Under the pieces are notes generated by a model. That model was given only the letters and a program-made list of their open reading frames with translations. It ran no database searches and was not told where the DNA came from. From a virus: 61,408 nt of DNA. Each line of letters opens with the position of its first letter. Within the stretch, counting starts at the first letter, position 1. The stretch spans positions 1-61,408 of the IMG/VR virus record IMGVR_UViG_3300049214_000177. One strand, written 5' to 3'. A program made the position numbers and the translations under genes. Below, piece after piece: positions 1-7,006 of the stretch.

Positions 1-138
1 AGAGAGCCGCGCGCCAGAACGCTCGCGTTTTTTGCGGAGTTTCTCGCGCTTCACGAGCTCGGCGTGCGCGGCGAGGCGATGTTTCGCGACGGCTTGCGGA
101 CCGTTGAACGGTCCCTCGCCGCAGGCTTTACAGTTCAT
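1..138 (-). CDS. Small CxxC/HxxxxH zinc-finger-like protein, partial at left edge
   Basis: The reading frame starts at ATG 138 and is open to the window edge, giving 46 codons. The N-terminus has a CxxC pair (Cys3, Cys6) followed by an His-x4-His pattern and then a strongly basic Lys/Arg helix, as in short zinc-finger DNA- or RNA-binding proteins. The start overlaps the stop of the upstream gene in an ATGA junction. The open frame at the opposite window edge (61408 to 61265) is in phase with this one, so the two pieces probably form one 93-residue protein in a circular genome. The specific function is not recognised. Confidence 0.6.
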   Translation of the reverse strand, partial: MNCKACGEGPFNGPQAVAKHRLAAHAELVKREKLRKKRERSGARLS

Positions 139-335
139 GGAGTCGTCGTGCTTTCTGCGAGCGGTAGCCACTCGCGAATATCAGAAACGGTCGCGCATCC
201 CGCGCATCGGTGCTGCCCGCTTTTCTGCTGCGGGTTCAGCGTCGAGAGCATCTTGGAATGGTTCGCGCACAGATCGTGCGCGCAAACCGGGCAGCGGCGC
301 TTCGCGCGCCGCGTGCAGAACGTGCAGCCGATCAC
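135..335 (-). CDS. Zinc-binding miniprotein (four CxxC-type motifs)
   Basis: This 66-residue protein starts at GTG 335, which overlaps the stop of the preceding gene in a GTGA junction; the longer ATG at 383 would give a 50-base overlap and is less likely. The sequence has a CxxC, then CPVC, LCxxH and CxxC, a B-box or zinc-ribbon-like spacing able to hold two zinc ions. It is the second of three consecutive, translationally coupled small zinc-motif proteins downstream of the helicase gene. The role is unknown; nucleic-acid or protein binding is an inference from the fold type. Confidence 0.6.
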   Translation of the reverse strand: MIGCTFCTRRAKRRCPVCAHDLCANHSKMLSTLNPQQKSGQHRCAGCATVSDIREWLPLAESTTTP

Positions 336-655
336 GCCGCACCGCGTTTCGAGCCGAAGAGATTCGCGCCGATGATCGCCCACAGACGCTCGGAGTCGAT
401 GTTGCCGCCGCGTACCGCAAACGATCGCGCCCGATCGACCGCCGCCTGTATGTCCGCCTCACGGTGGCGCATCCCGAGAATGCCGTGGACGCGGCGAAGA
501 TGCTGGCCGAGCCCGTTCGGCGTCGGATAGCTGGCTGCGCATCCGGATTCTTCGCAACGATACGCACACGCGGCCGCAGCGCGTTCGAGGATCGCTTTCG
601 CGCGACGTTCACGGCGTAACCGTTCCGCGCGTGCTTTGCTCGGCGCCATGCTCAT
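332..655 (-). CDS. C2H2-type zinc-finger protein
   Basis: This 107-residue protein starts at ATG 655, inside the stop of the helicase gene (ATGA overlap). A basic N-terminal helix is followed by a C2H2-like finger: CxxxxC then, after a 12-residue loop, HxxxxH. The C-terminal half is a short Ala/Arg-rich helical region. Such single-finger phage proteins are usually DNA-binding. Its coupling to the replicative helicase suggests an early function, but no family name can be given. Confidence 0.65.
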   Translation of the reverse strand: MSMAPSKARAERLRRERRAKAILERAAAACAYRCEESGCAASYPTPNGLGQHLRRVHGILGMRHREADIQAAVDRARSFAVRGGNIDSERLWAIIGANLFGSKRGAA

Positions 656-2016
656 GCGACACCTTCGTATTCAAACCACGGCCGGTCGTTTTCGCTCTGG
701 CGCCAAAGGTGACGCCAGCCCTCGAAATGCATCGGCACGATGCCCTCCTCGCCGTCGCGCGCTTTGGCAACGATGAACTCGCCGACACATCGCGTTGCGG
801 GATCGTCACTGGCCGGATCGGGACGGTACGGGAAAATGATCGCGTGCGCGTGCCCTTCGGGGTTTCCGCCGTCACGGATATTCGAAAGCGTCGGCCGGCC
901 GTTCATGCCCTGGCGATTCATGTGCTGCACGGCGAACGTCACCGTCTGGAAATCATCGCCGAGCGACAATAGCTTCCGGTACGTGCGATCGAGACGCTCG
1001 TGCTTGGTCGCGCGATCGCTGCCGGCATCGGCATCAGAGAGAAAATTCACGTGGTCGATGATCACCGCGCACACGTGCTGCTCGCGAGATAGCGCCGCGA
1101 CCTCACGCCGGATCTTGTCGACGCTCGCGCACTCGCGTCCAAAGAGCCGCACGCCGCGTTGTGCGATCCGAGAGATGGCGAGCGAAATATGCTCCCACTG
1201 ATCGTCGCGGACATAGCCGAGACGCTGCGTGCGCGCCGACACGCCCGAATGCATCGCGAGCCATCGCTGCGACATCGCGCGCTTGCTCATCTCGAGCGTG
1301 AAGAACGCAACGACACCTTGCCCAAGCGACGCCACGTAATCCGCGAGGTTGAGAACCATCGCCGTCTTACCCTGTGCGGGCGCGCTTGCGATCACGACGA
1401 GTTCGCCGGGAAAGAACCCGCCGGTCATGTCGTTCACGGCCTTCCAGGGTGTGCGCAGCGCCTTGATCTTTTGCTCACCGGCGGTCGCGCGTTCGATCTC
1501 GCTAAACACATCCCGCATTGCGGACATCATGGTCGTTCCACCAGTAGTCGCACGCGTCTGAGAAATCGCGTTGCGCAGCGCATCCTCGGCTGATGCGATC
1601 GCGGCTTCGACGTCCGACTCGCCGTGAAAACCTTGCTCTGCGATCGCGCTGCCTGCGGCGATCAAACGCCGAAGCTGAGCTTTCTCGGCGACAATCTCTG
1701 CGTAATACCGGACCGTCGATTCGGTCGCGATCGACACACTATTCGTGCAGCTCGCAAGATACGCCATGCCGCCGAACCGATCGAAATTCGGACGGCCGCG
1801 CAGATCCTCGGCGACGCTGATCATGTCGACCGGCTTGCCGGCGGCGACGAGTCGAAAAATCGCACCCGCAAGCCACTCGTGCGCCGGAGCGTAGAAATCT
1901 TTCGCGCCGACGATCGGCTCCGCAATCGCAACGAACTCCGGACTCGACATCATCGCGCCGAGTAGGCCCATCTCGCACTCGAGATTCGCGGGCGGAATGC
2001 GGTCGAAGTCGCTCAC
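652..2016 (-). CDS. Replicative DNA helicase, DnaB-like
   Basis: This 454-residue protein has the two-part DnaB layout: an N-terminal primase-interacting helical domain (about residues 1-110) and a RecA-like ATPase domain (about 175-430). The Walker A loop is APAQGKTA near residues 213-220, a variant of the family's ARPSMGKTA, and the Walker B strand is CAVIID ending at Asp321. Downstream are the QHMNRQG and NIRDGG segments typical of DnaB. The length matches the family. The start is GTG 2016, overlapping the stop of the upstream initiator gene in a GTGA junction, so initiator and helicase are co-translated. It would unwind phage DNA at the fork. No loader or polymerase is recognisable nearby, so host replisome recruitment is likely. 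Confidence 0.95.
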   Translation of the reverse strand: MSDFDRIPPANLECEMGLLGAMMSSPEFVAIAEPIVGAKDFYAPAHEWLAGAIFRLVAAGKPVDMISVAEDLRGRPNFDRFGGMAYLASCTNSVSIATESTVRYYAEIVAEKAQLRRLIAAGSAIAEQGFHGESDVEAAIASAEDALRNAISQTRATTGGTTMMSAMRDVFSEIERATAGEQKIKALRTPWKAVNDMTGGFFPGELVVIASAPAQGKTAMVLNLADYVASLGQGVVAFFTLEMSKRAMSQRWLAMHSGVSARTQRLGYVRDDQWEHISLAISRIAQRGVRLFGRECASVDKIRREVAALSREQHVCAVIIDHVNFLSDADAGSDRATKHERLDRTYRKLLSLGDDFQTVTFAVQHMNRQGMNGRPTLSNIRDGGNPEGHAHAIIFPYRPDPASDDPATRCVGEFIVAKARDGEEGIVPMHFEGWRHLWRQSENDRPWFEYEGVA

Positions 2017-2996
2017 GTGTCGCCCCCTGTCGTGGCGGCCGCGGCCTCACGGCGTGCTTTCCAGCCACCGTCGCGATCCTCGGCCCGAATCGTGCCGATC
2101 GCGGGCACGACGGCGAACGGCCGTTTTTTCGTCTCGGTCCGCACGCACCCAAAGTCCCACGACGCGAGTAGACCGCGAACGGTTGGTGCCGACTTGGTAA
2201 GTTCGCCGCTCTTGAGCGCGAGGAGATAGCGTCGGCCGCGTGTCTGGCACTCGTCGACGCCGTTTTGCAAAAGCGTCGACGCGGCGCGCAGCTCGCGAGT
2301 TACCCAGGCATCACGACGATCCGGCTCGTGAAAGCCGATGAGCCCGAGAGCGAACGACTCCGCGAAGAACCAATCGGCGAAACCGAACGGCTCCGTGAGG
2401 GGGCGAGGTATCCGTTGCGACTCAGCCCCCGGCCCCCTTGGGGGTTTGGGGGTATCCGAATCCGTATCCGAATCCGAATCCGATATACACGGGGGACTCC
2501 CGGAGTGCTCCTGGAGTGCTCCTGGAATACTCCCGGAGTCCCCCGGGGGACTCCCGGAGTACTCCTGTACTACTCCCGGAGTGCTCCCGGAATTTGACGA
2601 GAGAGACTTAGCGTTTTTTCGCATGTCGATAACGTCGCGGCCGTTGCGGACGTACCGTCTCGACGTGCCCGGCGGGTCCGGAAATTTCGACTCGTTGGGT
2701 TTGCTCGTCGACTGATGCCGGTGCCATGCCGGATGGTAACCGTACGATTTCCCGTCGACGGCGTAGACGCCGACCAGTTCTTGGGCCTCGATTTCGGCGA
2801 GCCACGCCCCGATATCGGCCGCGCTCGCGCCATCGGGCAGCACCCGGTTTCGGATCTGAACCGCGTTCCACTCGAAGCGGCCCTCGTCGTCAGCGATCGA
2901 GATCAGACCGATGTACAGAAGCCGCGCCGGCACGCTGAGTTGCGTCACCTTCGCGTCCGTCCAGAGGTCGGGATCGATCGTACGTTTACGGGCCAT
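2013..2996 (-). CDS. Phage replication initiator/replisome organiser
   Basis: This 327-residue protein is chosen to start at ATG 2996 (MARKRTIDPDLW), preceded by an AAAGG ribosome site; the frame opens further upstream but overlaps the previous gene. The N-terminal ~120 residues look like the winged-helix DNA-binding domain of lambda O-like or DnaD-like organisers, with LYIGLISIADDEGRF as a typical stretch. A Ser/Gly/Pro/Asp low-complexity linker (about 130-185) is encoded by 11-bp and 6-bp DNA repeats. The C-terminal region is helical. It sits directly upstream of, and overlaps, the DnaB helicase, the usual partner. The architecture of initiator plus intragenic iterons is known from lambda O and several Firmicutes phages. 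The family assignment is by architecture and context. Confidence 0.75.
   Translation of the reverse strand: MARKRTIDPDLWTDAKVTQLSVPARLLYIGLISIADDEGRFEWNAVQIRNRVLPDGASAADIGAWLAEIEAQELVGVYAVDGKSYGYHPAWHRHQSTSKPNESKFPDPPGTSRRYVRNGRDVIDMRKNAKSLSSNSGSTPGVVQEYSGSPPGDSGSIPGALQEHSGSPPCISDSDSDTDSDTPKPPRGPGAESQRIPRPLTEPFGFADWFFAESFALGLIGFHEPDRRDAWVTRELRAASTLLQNGVDECQTRGRRYLLALKSGELTKSAPTVRGLLASWDFGCVRTETKKRPFAVVPAIGTIRAEDRDGGWKARREAAAATTGGDT
2453..2482. repeat. Hexamer tandem repeat next to iterons
   Basis: Five 6-bp units alternate TATCCG and AATCCG from 2453 to 2482, followed by ATATAC. They encode alternating Asp/Ser in the initiator linker and flank the 11-bp iterons. They may be part of the origin or simple slippage repeats. 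Confidence 0.55.
2496..2593. repeat. Tandem 11-bp iterons, candidate replication origin
   Basis: Eight 11-bp units of consensus RCTCCYGGARTT-like form (core RCTCC[C/T]GGA[G/A]T) start at 2496, 2507, 2518, 2529, 2550, 2561, 2572 and 2583. The regular phasing is broken once by a 10-bp CCCCCGGGGG at 2540-2549. Most units are palindromic (ACTCCCGGAGT). The array lies in the linker-coding part of the initiator gene and is bordered downstream on the plus strand by a more AT-rich stretch near 2592-2635. This is what lambda-type origins look like. Confidence 0.7.
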
Positions 2997-3009
2997 GAAA
3001 CCTTTCGGG

Positions 3010-3231
3010 CTACGGTCGCAGCGATCGCAGCACGGACTGACGTCCGCGGATGCGCTCACGGAGGTATTTGATCTGCGATTTCTGGACGTCGAGATCGCGC
3101 TTCGCATTGCTCTGGCGTTGAATGAGCAGGGGAAGGCCCGACTCGAGTTCATCGAGCCGAGCCTGGGTCGCGATGATGTCCTTCGCGATGTCCTCTTCAA
3201 GCAGTTGATGCTCGGTATCGGAATCGTGCAT
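3010..3231 (-). CDS. Small coiled-coil protein
   Basis: This 73-residue protein starts at ATG 3231, two bases after the stop of the SSB-like gene, and ends 13 bases before the initiator start. It is acidic at the N-terminus, then a continuous charged heptad-like helix, then a basic tail. It looks like a single coiled coil. It lies between the candidate single-strand binding protein and the initiator, so a replication accessory role is plausible but unproven. Confidence 0.7.
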   Translation of the reverse strand: MHDSDTEHQLLEEDIAKDIIATQARLDELESGLPLLIQRQSNAKRDLDVQKSQIKYLRERIRGRQSVLRSLRP

Positions 3232-3233
3232 CG

Positions 3234-3893
3234 TCAGAACGGGATCGTATCGTCGGCGTCGTCGTATTCCGGCTCCGTGTCTTCGATCGAGCCGTTATCG
3301 CCGGGCGATTCATACTGCGTTTCGGGAGACGCGAGAAACCGAAGCCCGTTCTTGTCGTATTTAAATTCCGCTTTGTCGTAAATGAGCTTCGCGGCTTTGC
3401 GCATCGCCATGTCGGCCGGCTGAAATCCGCCGGCTTGCGTGTCGATTTGATTCGCGAAGATGCCGTCGCGATCGGGTTTTACGGCCGGTTTGACGAAAAG
3501 CATGGCCGGGTAGCCGATGAGATCGTCAAGATCGGGAAGGTCATCGTCGTCGCAGCTTGCGATGTCTTCGACCTTCATCTTGCCGTTGAGGAGCGCCGCG
3601 TAGAGGCGAACCATCGTAGTCGCGAGGTCTTTTGATCCGTCGTAAAAACGCTTCGTCCGGACGCCACAAAACGCTTCAGTGGCACGTGGTAACGGGCGAG
3701 CTCCGGCGTCATGCGTGATGAGAAACGTGACGAAAAACTTCTCTTCCATTTCGGTGGATTGAAACTTCGTGTATTGCTTGGGCATCGAATAACGCTTGAA
3801 GAGACCGCCGTAGATGCCGCGCTGTTTGAGGCGGACGGGTTGCTGGCGATCGTAGGATTCGTTCGATTCGGGCCGCGTGGTGGTCAGTTTCAT
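3234..3893 (-). CDS. Candidate SSB-like protein, short form from internal start
   Basis: ATG 3893 is preceded by a strong AGGAGA ribosome site seven bases upstream, better than that of the long-form GTG. The product is 219 residues: a basic N-terminus, a mixed alpha/beta body, a run of Asp at about 115-125, and the C-terminal DDTIPF tip. No classical OB-fold signature can be confirmed by eye. The two starts in one frame suggest that both a SWIM-fused and a free form are made, in an unknown ratio. Confidence 0.55.
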   Translation of the reverse strand: MKLTTTRPESNESYDRQQPVRLKQRGIYGGLFKRYSMPKQYTKFQSTEMEEKFFVTFLITHDAGARPLPRATEAFCGVRTKRFYDGSKDLATTMVRLYAALLNGKMKVEDIASCDDDDLPDLDDLIGYPAMLFVKPAVKPDRDGIFANQIDTQAGGFQPADMAMRKAAKLIYDKAEFKYDKNGLRFLASPETQYESPGDNGSIEDTEPEYDDADDTIPF

Positions 3894-4121
3894 TTGTGCT
3901 CTCCTGTCAGCGATATACTGACGAATGGCCGCGATGGAATGGGCGCATCGTTTGCCCGATGATGCGGCAATGCAGGTACATGAGGCACCGCGAGAATTGA
4001 TCGTCAGATCGTAGGTGCCAAGACGACCGACAATTTGATAACGCCCTTCCTCGACGCGGTAGGGCTTGAGTGAAAGCGCACGGATCGCAGGATCGTTTGC
4101 GAGAGTCGCAGATAACGGCAC
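3234..4121 (-). CDS. SWIM zinc-finger domain fused to candidate ssDNA-binding protein (long form)
   Basis: Reading from GTG 4121, with GGAG upstream and two bases after the previous stop, gives 295 residues. Residues 1-76 form a SWIM module: a beta hairpin followed by CTC-x8-CAH, the CxCx(n)CxH zinc signature. With no stop codon this runs straight into a 219-residue segment that also has its own start (ATG 3893). That segment ends in an acidic tail finishing DDTIPF, the tip found on bacterial SSB proteins (DDDIPF in E. coli), which binds replication and repair partners. I infer a phage single-strand DNA-binding protein with an optional zinc domain. Its position upstream of the initiator and helicase genes fits. 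Confidence 0.65.
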   Translation of the reverse strand: MPLSATLANDPAIRALSLKPYRVEEGRYQIVGRLGTYDLTINSRGASCTCIAASSGKRCAHSIAAIRQYIADRRAQMKLTTTRPESNESYDRQQPVRLKQRGIYGGLFKRYSMPKQYTKFQSTEMEEKFFVTFLITHDAGARPLPRATEAFCGVRTKRFYDGSKDLATTMVRLYAALLNGKMKVEDIASCDDDDLPDLDDLIGYPAMLFVKPAVKPDRDGIFANQIDTQAGGFQPADMAMRKAAKLIYDKAEFKYDKNGLRFLASPETQYESPGDNGSIEDTEPEYDDADDTIPF

Positions 4122-4123
4122 TG

Positions 4124-4336
4124 CTATGCTCCGTGAAATCTGAAATAAACAGCGGCCCCGATGATCGCGACCGTCACGAGCACGCCGCAGCCGAAAGCGA
4201 AGAGCCGCGCGATGAACTCGCGATCGCCGGCGTCGAGGTCCGGATCGGGATGCAGCCACCCCTCGGAGGCGACCCACTCGTCCTGCGCCTCGCGCCACGC
4301 GCGATCGTCGGACGGCGAATAGTCGGCGGACCTCAT
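4124..4336 (-). CDS. Small single-pass membrane protein
   Basis: This 70-residue protein starts at ATG 4336, in an ATGA overlap with the previous gene. An acidic soluble N-terminus of about 45 residues is followed by one hydrophobic segment (LFAFGCGVLVTVAIIGAAVY) and a five-residue tail. The predicted topology is cytoplasmic N-terminus with a C-terminal anchor. The function is not recognised. Confidence 0.65.
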   Translation of the reverse strand: MRSADYSPSDDRAWREAQDEWVASEGWLHPDPDLDAGDREFIARLFAFGCGVLVTVAIIGAAVYFRFHGA

Positions 4337-4626
4337 GACGCGACCGCCTCGTCGACGAGCTCGCCGCCCGTCCAAAGCTCGACGATCGTCCACTGCGGCG
4401 ATTCGGCCCAATGTTCGGCGCCGTCGTGGCCCGCGAATCGATTGCAGGCGCGACTTTGCGGCGATTGCGCGGCACAAAAGCCTTGCCGCATAAAGAGCTC
4501 GACGAGGGAGTCGAAATGTCGACGCGTGATCGCTTCGACGTCGCTCGGACGGTCGGTGATCTTGATGACGAATACGCCCGGCGGGATCGCATCGAACGCG
4601 GTCGATCGTACGGCAGGCGTTCTCAT
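4333..4626 (-). CDS. Hypothetical early protein (97 aa)
   Basis: The gene starts at ATG 4626, overlapping the stop of the zinc-finger gene above it (ATGA), and overlaps the membrane-protein start below it. The protein is a mixed alpha/beta globular sequence with two cysteines and a Trp-rich C-terminus (HWAESPQWTIVELW). I do not recognise the family. The coupling on both sides supports it being a real gene. Confidence 0.65.
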   Translation of the reverse strand: MRTPAVRSTAFDAIPPGVFVIKITDRPSDVEAITRRHFDSLVELFMRQGFCAAQSPQSRACNRFAGHDGAEHWAESPQWTIVELWTGGELVDEAVAS

Positions 4627-4781
4627 GATGCGCTCCGATGCGGGATCGCCGTGGCGTCGAACGCCGGGTGCTTGTGCGCGAGATGCTCCGCGAGCGACTT
4701 CTCGATGTAGATCCAATCGAGATTTGTGAATCGCTTCGCGCAGACGGGGCACGTGACGATGCGGATCGGCGGTGTCGTCAT
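4623..4781 (-). CDS. C2H2-type zinc-finger miniprotein
   Basis: This 52-residue protein starts at ATG 4781 with GAGGTG upstream, overlapping the KTSC gene stop (ATGA). It contains CPVC followed by HLAHKH, a single classical-looking C2H2 finger with an 18-residue interval. It is one of many small zinc-motif proteins in this early operon. The ligand is unknown. Confidence 0.65.
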   Translation of the reverse strand: MTTPPIRIVTCPVCAKRFTNLDWIYIEKSLAEHLAHKHPAFDATAIPHRSAS

Positions 4782-5026
4782 CGGCAAAACACCTCGGTAA
4801 TCGTCGCGACCTTGCGGCCAGGATACGCCGCCTTGATCGCGGCGAACGCGTGACCGAGCGATGCCGAAGCTCGAAAGTCTGCATAGACGTCGGCCGGCAC
4901 GTCTGCGTATTGCCAAACGACGGATACGCCGTTCTTATTCGGACGAAATTCAATCTCAAGAAGTCGAGCATCGGCATCGTAGCCGACGGCCGCGATGTTC
5001 GAGGAAGCGACCCCTTCGCGGATCAT
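4778..5026 (-). CDS. KTSC-domain protein
   Basis: This 82-residue protein is all one KTSC-like domain: SSNIAAVGYD, then LEIEFRPN, a tyrosine-containing VWQYADVPADVY segment, and an ASLGHAFAAIK helix. KTSC domains occur in small bacterial and phage proteins and next to RNA-associated domains; they are thought to bind nucleic acid, but the biochemical role is open. The start is ATG 5026, overlapping the preceding gene by ATGA. Confidence 0.75.
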   Translation of the reverse strand: MIREGVASSNIAAVGYDADARLLEIEFRPNKNGVSVVWQYADVPADVYADFRASASLGHAFAAIKAAYPGRKVATITEVFCR

Positions 5027-5898
5027 GACGCCACCTCGGTGGTCGCGATCGCCGGCTGCGGCACGATCGGGTCGACCCGCTTCGTGATCGTCTTCGGCCG
5101 AATCGTCGTGGTCGATCCCACGATGTTCCGCCGCACGCCCATCGCGACGATCTTCGCCCGCTCGCTGCCCGCGTTGCGCCGCAGCCACGCCAAGAGCGTC
5201 GCCGTGTTCCGCACGGCCATCGAGCCCGGCACGATGCGCCGATCGAGCAGCGTTTCGAGCGCCTCTGCGATCGGCGAGTCATCGCGCTCGCGCCGGTAAT
5301 CCGCGATGACGGCCATGAGCGCCGCAATCTGCGTGCGATCAAGCCCGTGCACGTACTCGACGCGCTCCGGCTCGATGCGCAGCAGCGCCGCGATCTCGTC
5401 GTCCGGCAGCCCGCGCAATCCCTCGAAGATCTGATCGACGTCGAACACGTACGGCTCGAAGTCGACCTTGTTCTCGATGAGGAGCGTCTCGTGCGGGATC
5501 GCGATCGGGCCGTGATCATCGGGCCCGCGCTCTTTGCGGCGCTCGACCATCTTCGCTTCGAGAGCGCGCTTCAAGACGTCGCGCGCCCAATACAGCCTGC
5601 CGGTCGTGTCGTCGATCTCGGACTGCGTCATCGCGTACAGCGTCGCGAGACGATCGGCCGAGAGCGACGCGATCGCGAGCGCAAACCCGGCGGGCAAGGT
5701 CGGCTGCGTACCGTCGCGCTCGGCGATCTCGGTCGCGGCGTCGTAGATGCGCGGGAGCGTCCAGACGGCCGCGCGTGCACGGGTTTCCGGCGTCAGGAAT
5801 TCATCGACGTCGGACGTCTTCTCGCCGAGTAGCTGCGCGAGAAGTTCGTCGGGGTTCTCGGGCTCGTACGCCGTCGTCACGTTCGTCGCGTCGATCAT
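5023..5898 (-). CDS. Hypothetical early protein (291 aa)
   Basis: This is the largest early gene upstream of the replication block. The sequence is mostly helical and acidic in the first 250 residues (repeated Leu/Glu/Arg-rich helices, for example LARDVLKRALE-like stretches), with a short basic, Ile/Val-rich tail. No catalytic motif is visible. It starts at ATG 5898 in an ATGA overlap and ends overlapping the KTSC gene. It might be a host-takeover or DNA-metabolism adaptor; no function can be assigned. Confidence 0.75.
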   Translation of the reverse strand: MIDATNVTTAYEPENPDELLAQLLGEKTSDVDEFLTPETRARAAVWTLPRIYDAATEIAERDGTQPTLPAGFALAIASLSADRLATLYAMTQSEIDDTTGRLYWARDVLKRALEAKMVERRKERGPDDHGPIAIPHETLLIENKVDFEPYVFDVDQIFEGLRGLPDDEIAALLRIEPERVEYVHGLDRTQIAALMAVIADYRRERDDSPIAEALETLLDRRIVPGSMAVRNTATLLAWLRRNAGSERAKIVAMGVRRNIVGSTTTIRPKTITKRVDPIVPQPAIATTEVAS

Positions 5899-6227
5899 CG
5901 TTGCGCGACCCCCATCTTCTCATCGTCGCGTTCGGAGCCGAGCGGCCAAACACGGCCGCACGCTTCGCACGACGCCTTGCGGGGTTCGCCTTCGCCGTCG
6001 TCCGCGAGCTCCGGGTTGTAGTAGTCATACGGGTGCTCGCAGAGCGTCTGTGCGAGCTTACGAATACTCGCGGCGTCAGTCTGAATCTGGAATAACGACG
6101 AGCGGTGATAGGGGTTCTTCGGCTTCTCGTACACGTCTAAATGCGTGCTGGCGAGTAGCGTGCGCTCTTGCTCCTCAAGCACCTCAACGGCTCTCATCAG
6201 CGCGTTGATCGGGGCATCTTTCATCAT
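5895..6227 (-). CDS. Hypothetical protein with a CxxC motif
   Basis: This 110-residue protein is helical for the first 70 residues and carries a single CEAC motif near residue 90 next to GRVWPLG. It starts at ATG 6227, overlapping the membrane-peptide gene (ATGA). A half zinc ribbon could dimerise around one metal. The function is not recognised. Confidence 0.65.
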   Translation of the reverse strand: MMKDAPINALMRAVEVLEEQERTLLASTHLDVYEKPKNPYHRSSLFQIQTDAASIRKLAQTLCEHPYDYYNPELADDGEGEPRKASCEACGRVWPLGSERDDEKMGVAQR

Positions 6228-6331
6228 CGCGATCTCCAATCGAGGATGTGTGCGATCGCGAGGCCCGCGATCGAGATCATGAGCCACACGCCGAAAAGCG
6301 TGACCAGCGTGTCGTTATCGGGAGCGCCCAT
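6224..6331 (-). CDS. Membrane miniprotein (35 aa)
   Basis: The gene starts at ATG 6331, sharing its first base with the previous stop (TGATG). A single hydrophobic segment (TLFGVWLMISIAGLAIAHIL) makes up most of the protein. It is flanked and coupled on both sides. A small inner-membrane peptide of unknown role. Confidence 0.55.
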   Translation of the reverse strand: MGAPDNDTLVTLFGVWLMISIAGLAIAHILDWRSR

Positions 6332-6585
6332 CACGCAGCCTCCATCAATTCGAAGAGTGAGGGGTGCGCGCTCAGCTCGTACTCGCGAATATCCATCGCG
6401 GTCGTCGCCGCGAGATGCAGCGCCTGAGCACGCGCCCAAAGGGATTCCGTCGTTTCACGCATGTACGCGAGCTTGACGCTATCCATCTGCGCGATCGGCA
6501 CCGATACGTCGAACTCGCGATCGACATAGATTGCGACGGTCGGCAGATCGAATGATCCGGGGTCGACGACGATATCGACCGCCAT
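6331..6585 (-). CDS. Hypothetical early protein (84 aa)
   Basis: The gene starts at ATG 6585 in a TAATG junction and ends in a TGATG junction. The N-terminal half is beta-rich and acidic (VAIYVDREFDVSVPI), the rest helical. The family is not recognised. Confidence 0.65.
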   Translation of the reverse strand: MAVDIVVDPGSFDLPTVAIYVDREFDVSVPIAQMDSVKLAYMRETTESLWARAQALHLAATTAMDIREYELSAHPSLFELMEAA

Positions 6586-6842
6586 TACGGATACACCGCC
6601 GGATAGGTCGCCGTCGCCGCGCGCTCGCGCATCTCCGCGCCGTTCGCTTCGAGCGCGTGGTTGCACGTCGCGCATAGGCGCTGGGATCGCACGGGCGACG
6701 CGGACGTCACTTCGGCGACCGAGTACGTGCGGCCGCACGCAAATCCGAGATAAGTGCCGGCGGCTCCGGTCGTGCGGTCCGTCGCAAAGTGCGCGATCGT
6801 CGAGACAGAGCCGACGAGGCGATACCACGATGCCGCGCTCAT
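6585..6842 (-). CDS. Hypothetical protein with CATC motif
   Basis: This 85-residue protein is coupled at both ends (TGATG start, TAATG stop). It has a Gly/Thr/Ser-rich N-terminal half with an isolated Cys and a CATC motif at about residues 57-60 followed by an His, a possible half zinc knuckle. The function is unknown. Confidence 0.6.
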   Translation of the reverse strand: MSAASWYRLVGSVSTIAHFATDRTTGAAGTYLGFACGRTYSVAEVTSASPVRSQRLCATCNHALEANGAEMRERAATATYPAVYP

Positions 6843-7006
6843 CAGTCTGCGCTCCGCGAGAGAACGCAGATCAGGTCGCGTTCGCCCGACGTGTCGGCGA
6901 CGAGCGACGTCGCGCCGTAGCTGCTCGAATAGATCAGGAGGGTCTTGGCGTTGCGGACCGCCCGTTCGAGGCGCTGCATCTGCCGGGCGGAAATATCAAC
7001 GCCCAT
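6842..7006 (-). CDS. Hypothetical miniprotein (54 aa)
   Basis: The gene starts at ATG 7006 in a TGATG junction. The sequence begins MGVDISARQMQRLERAVRN, a helix, and continues as a small alpha/beta unit (TLLIYSSSYGATSLVA). No family is recognised, but coupling on both sides supports translation. Confidence 0.6.
   Translation of the reverse strand: MGVDISARQMQRLERAVRNAKTLLIYSSSYGATSLVADTSGERDLICVLSRSAD

Noticed and set aside
2997-3200. N-terminal extension of the replication initiator to 3200
   Set aside because: The extension overlaps the coiled-coil gene and has an out-of-frame-like composition, whereas ATG 2996 has a ribosome site and a typical initiator N-terminus.
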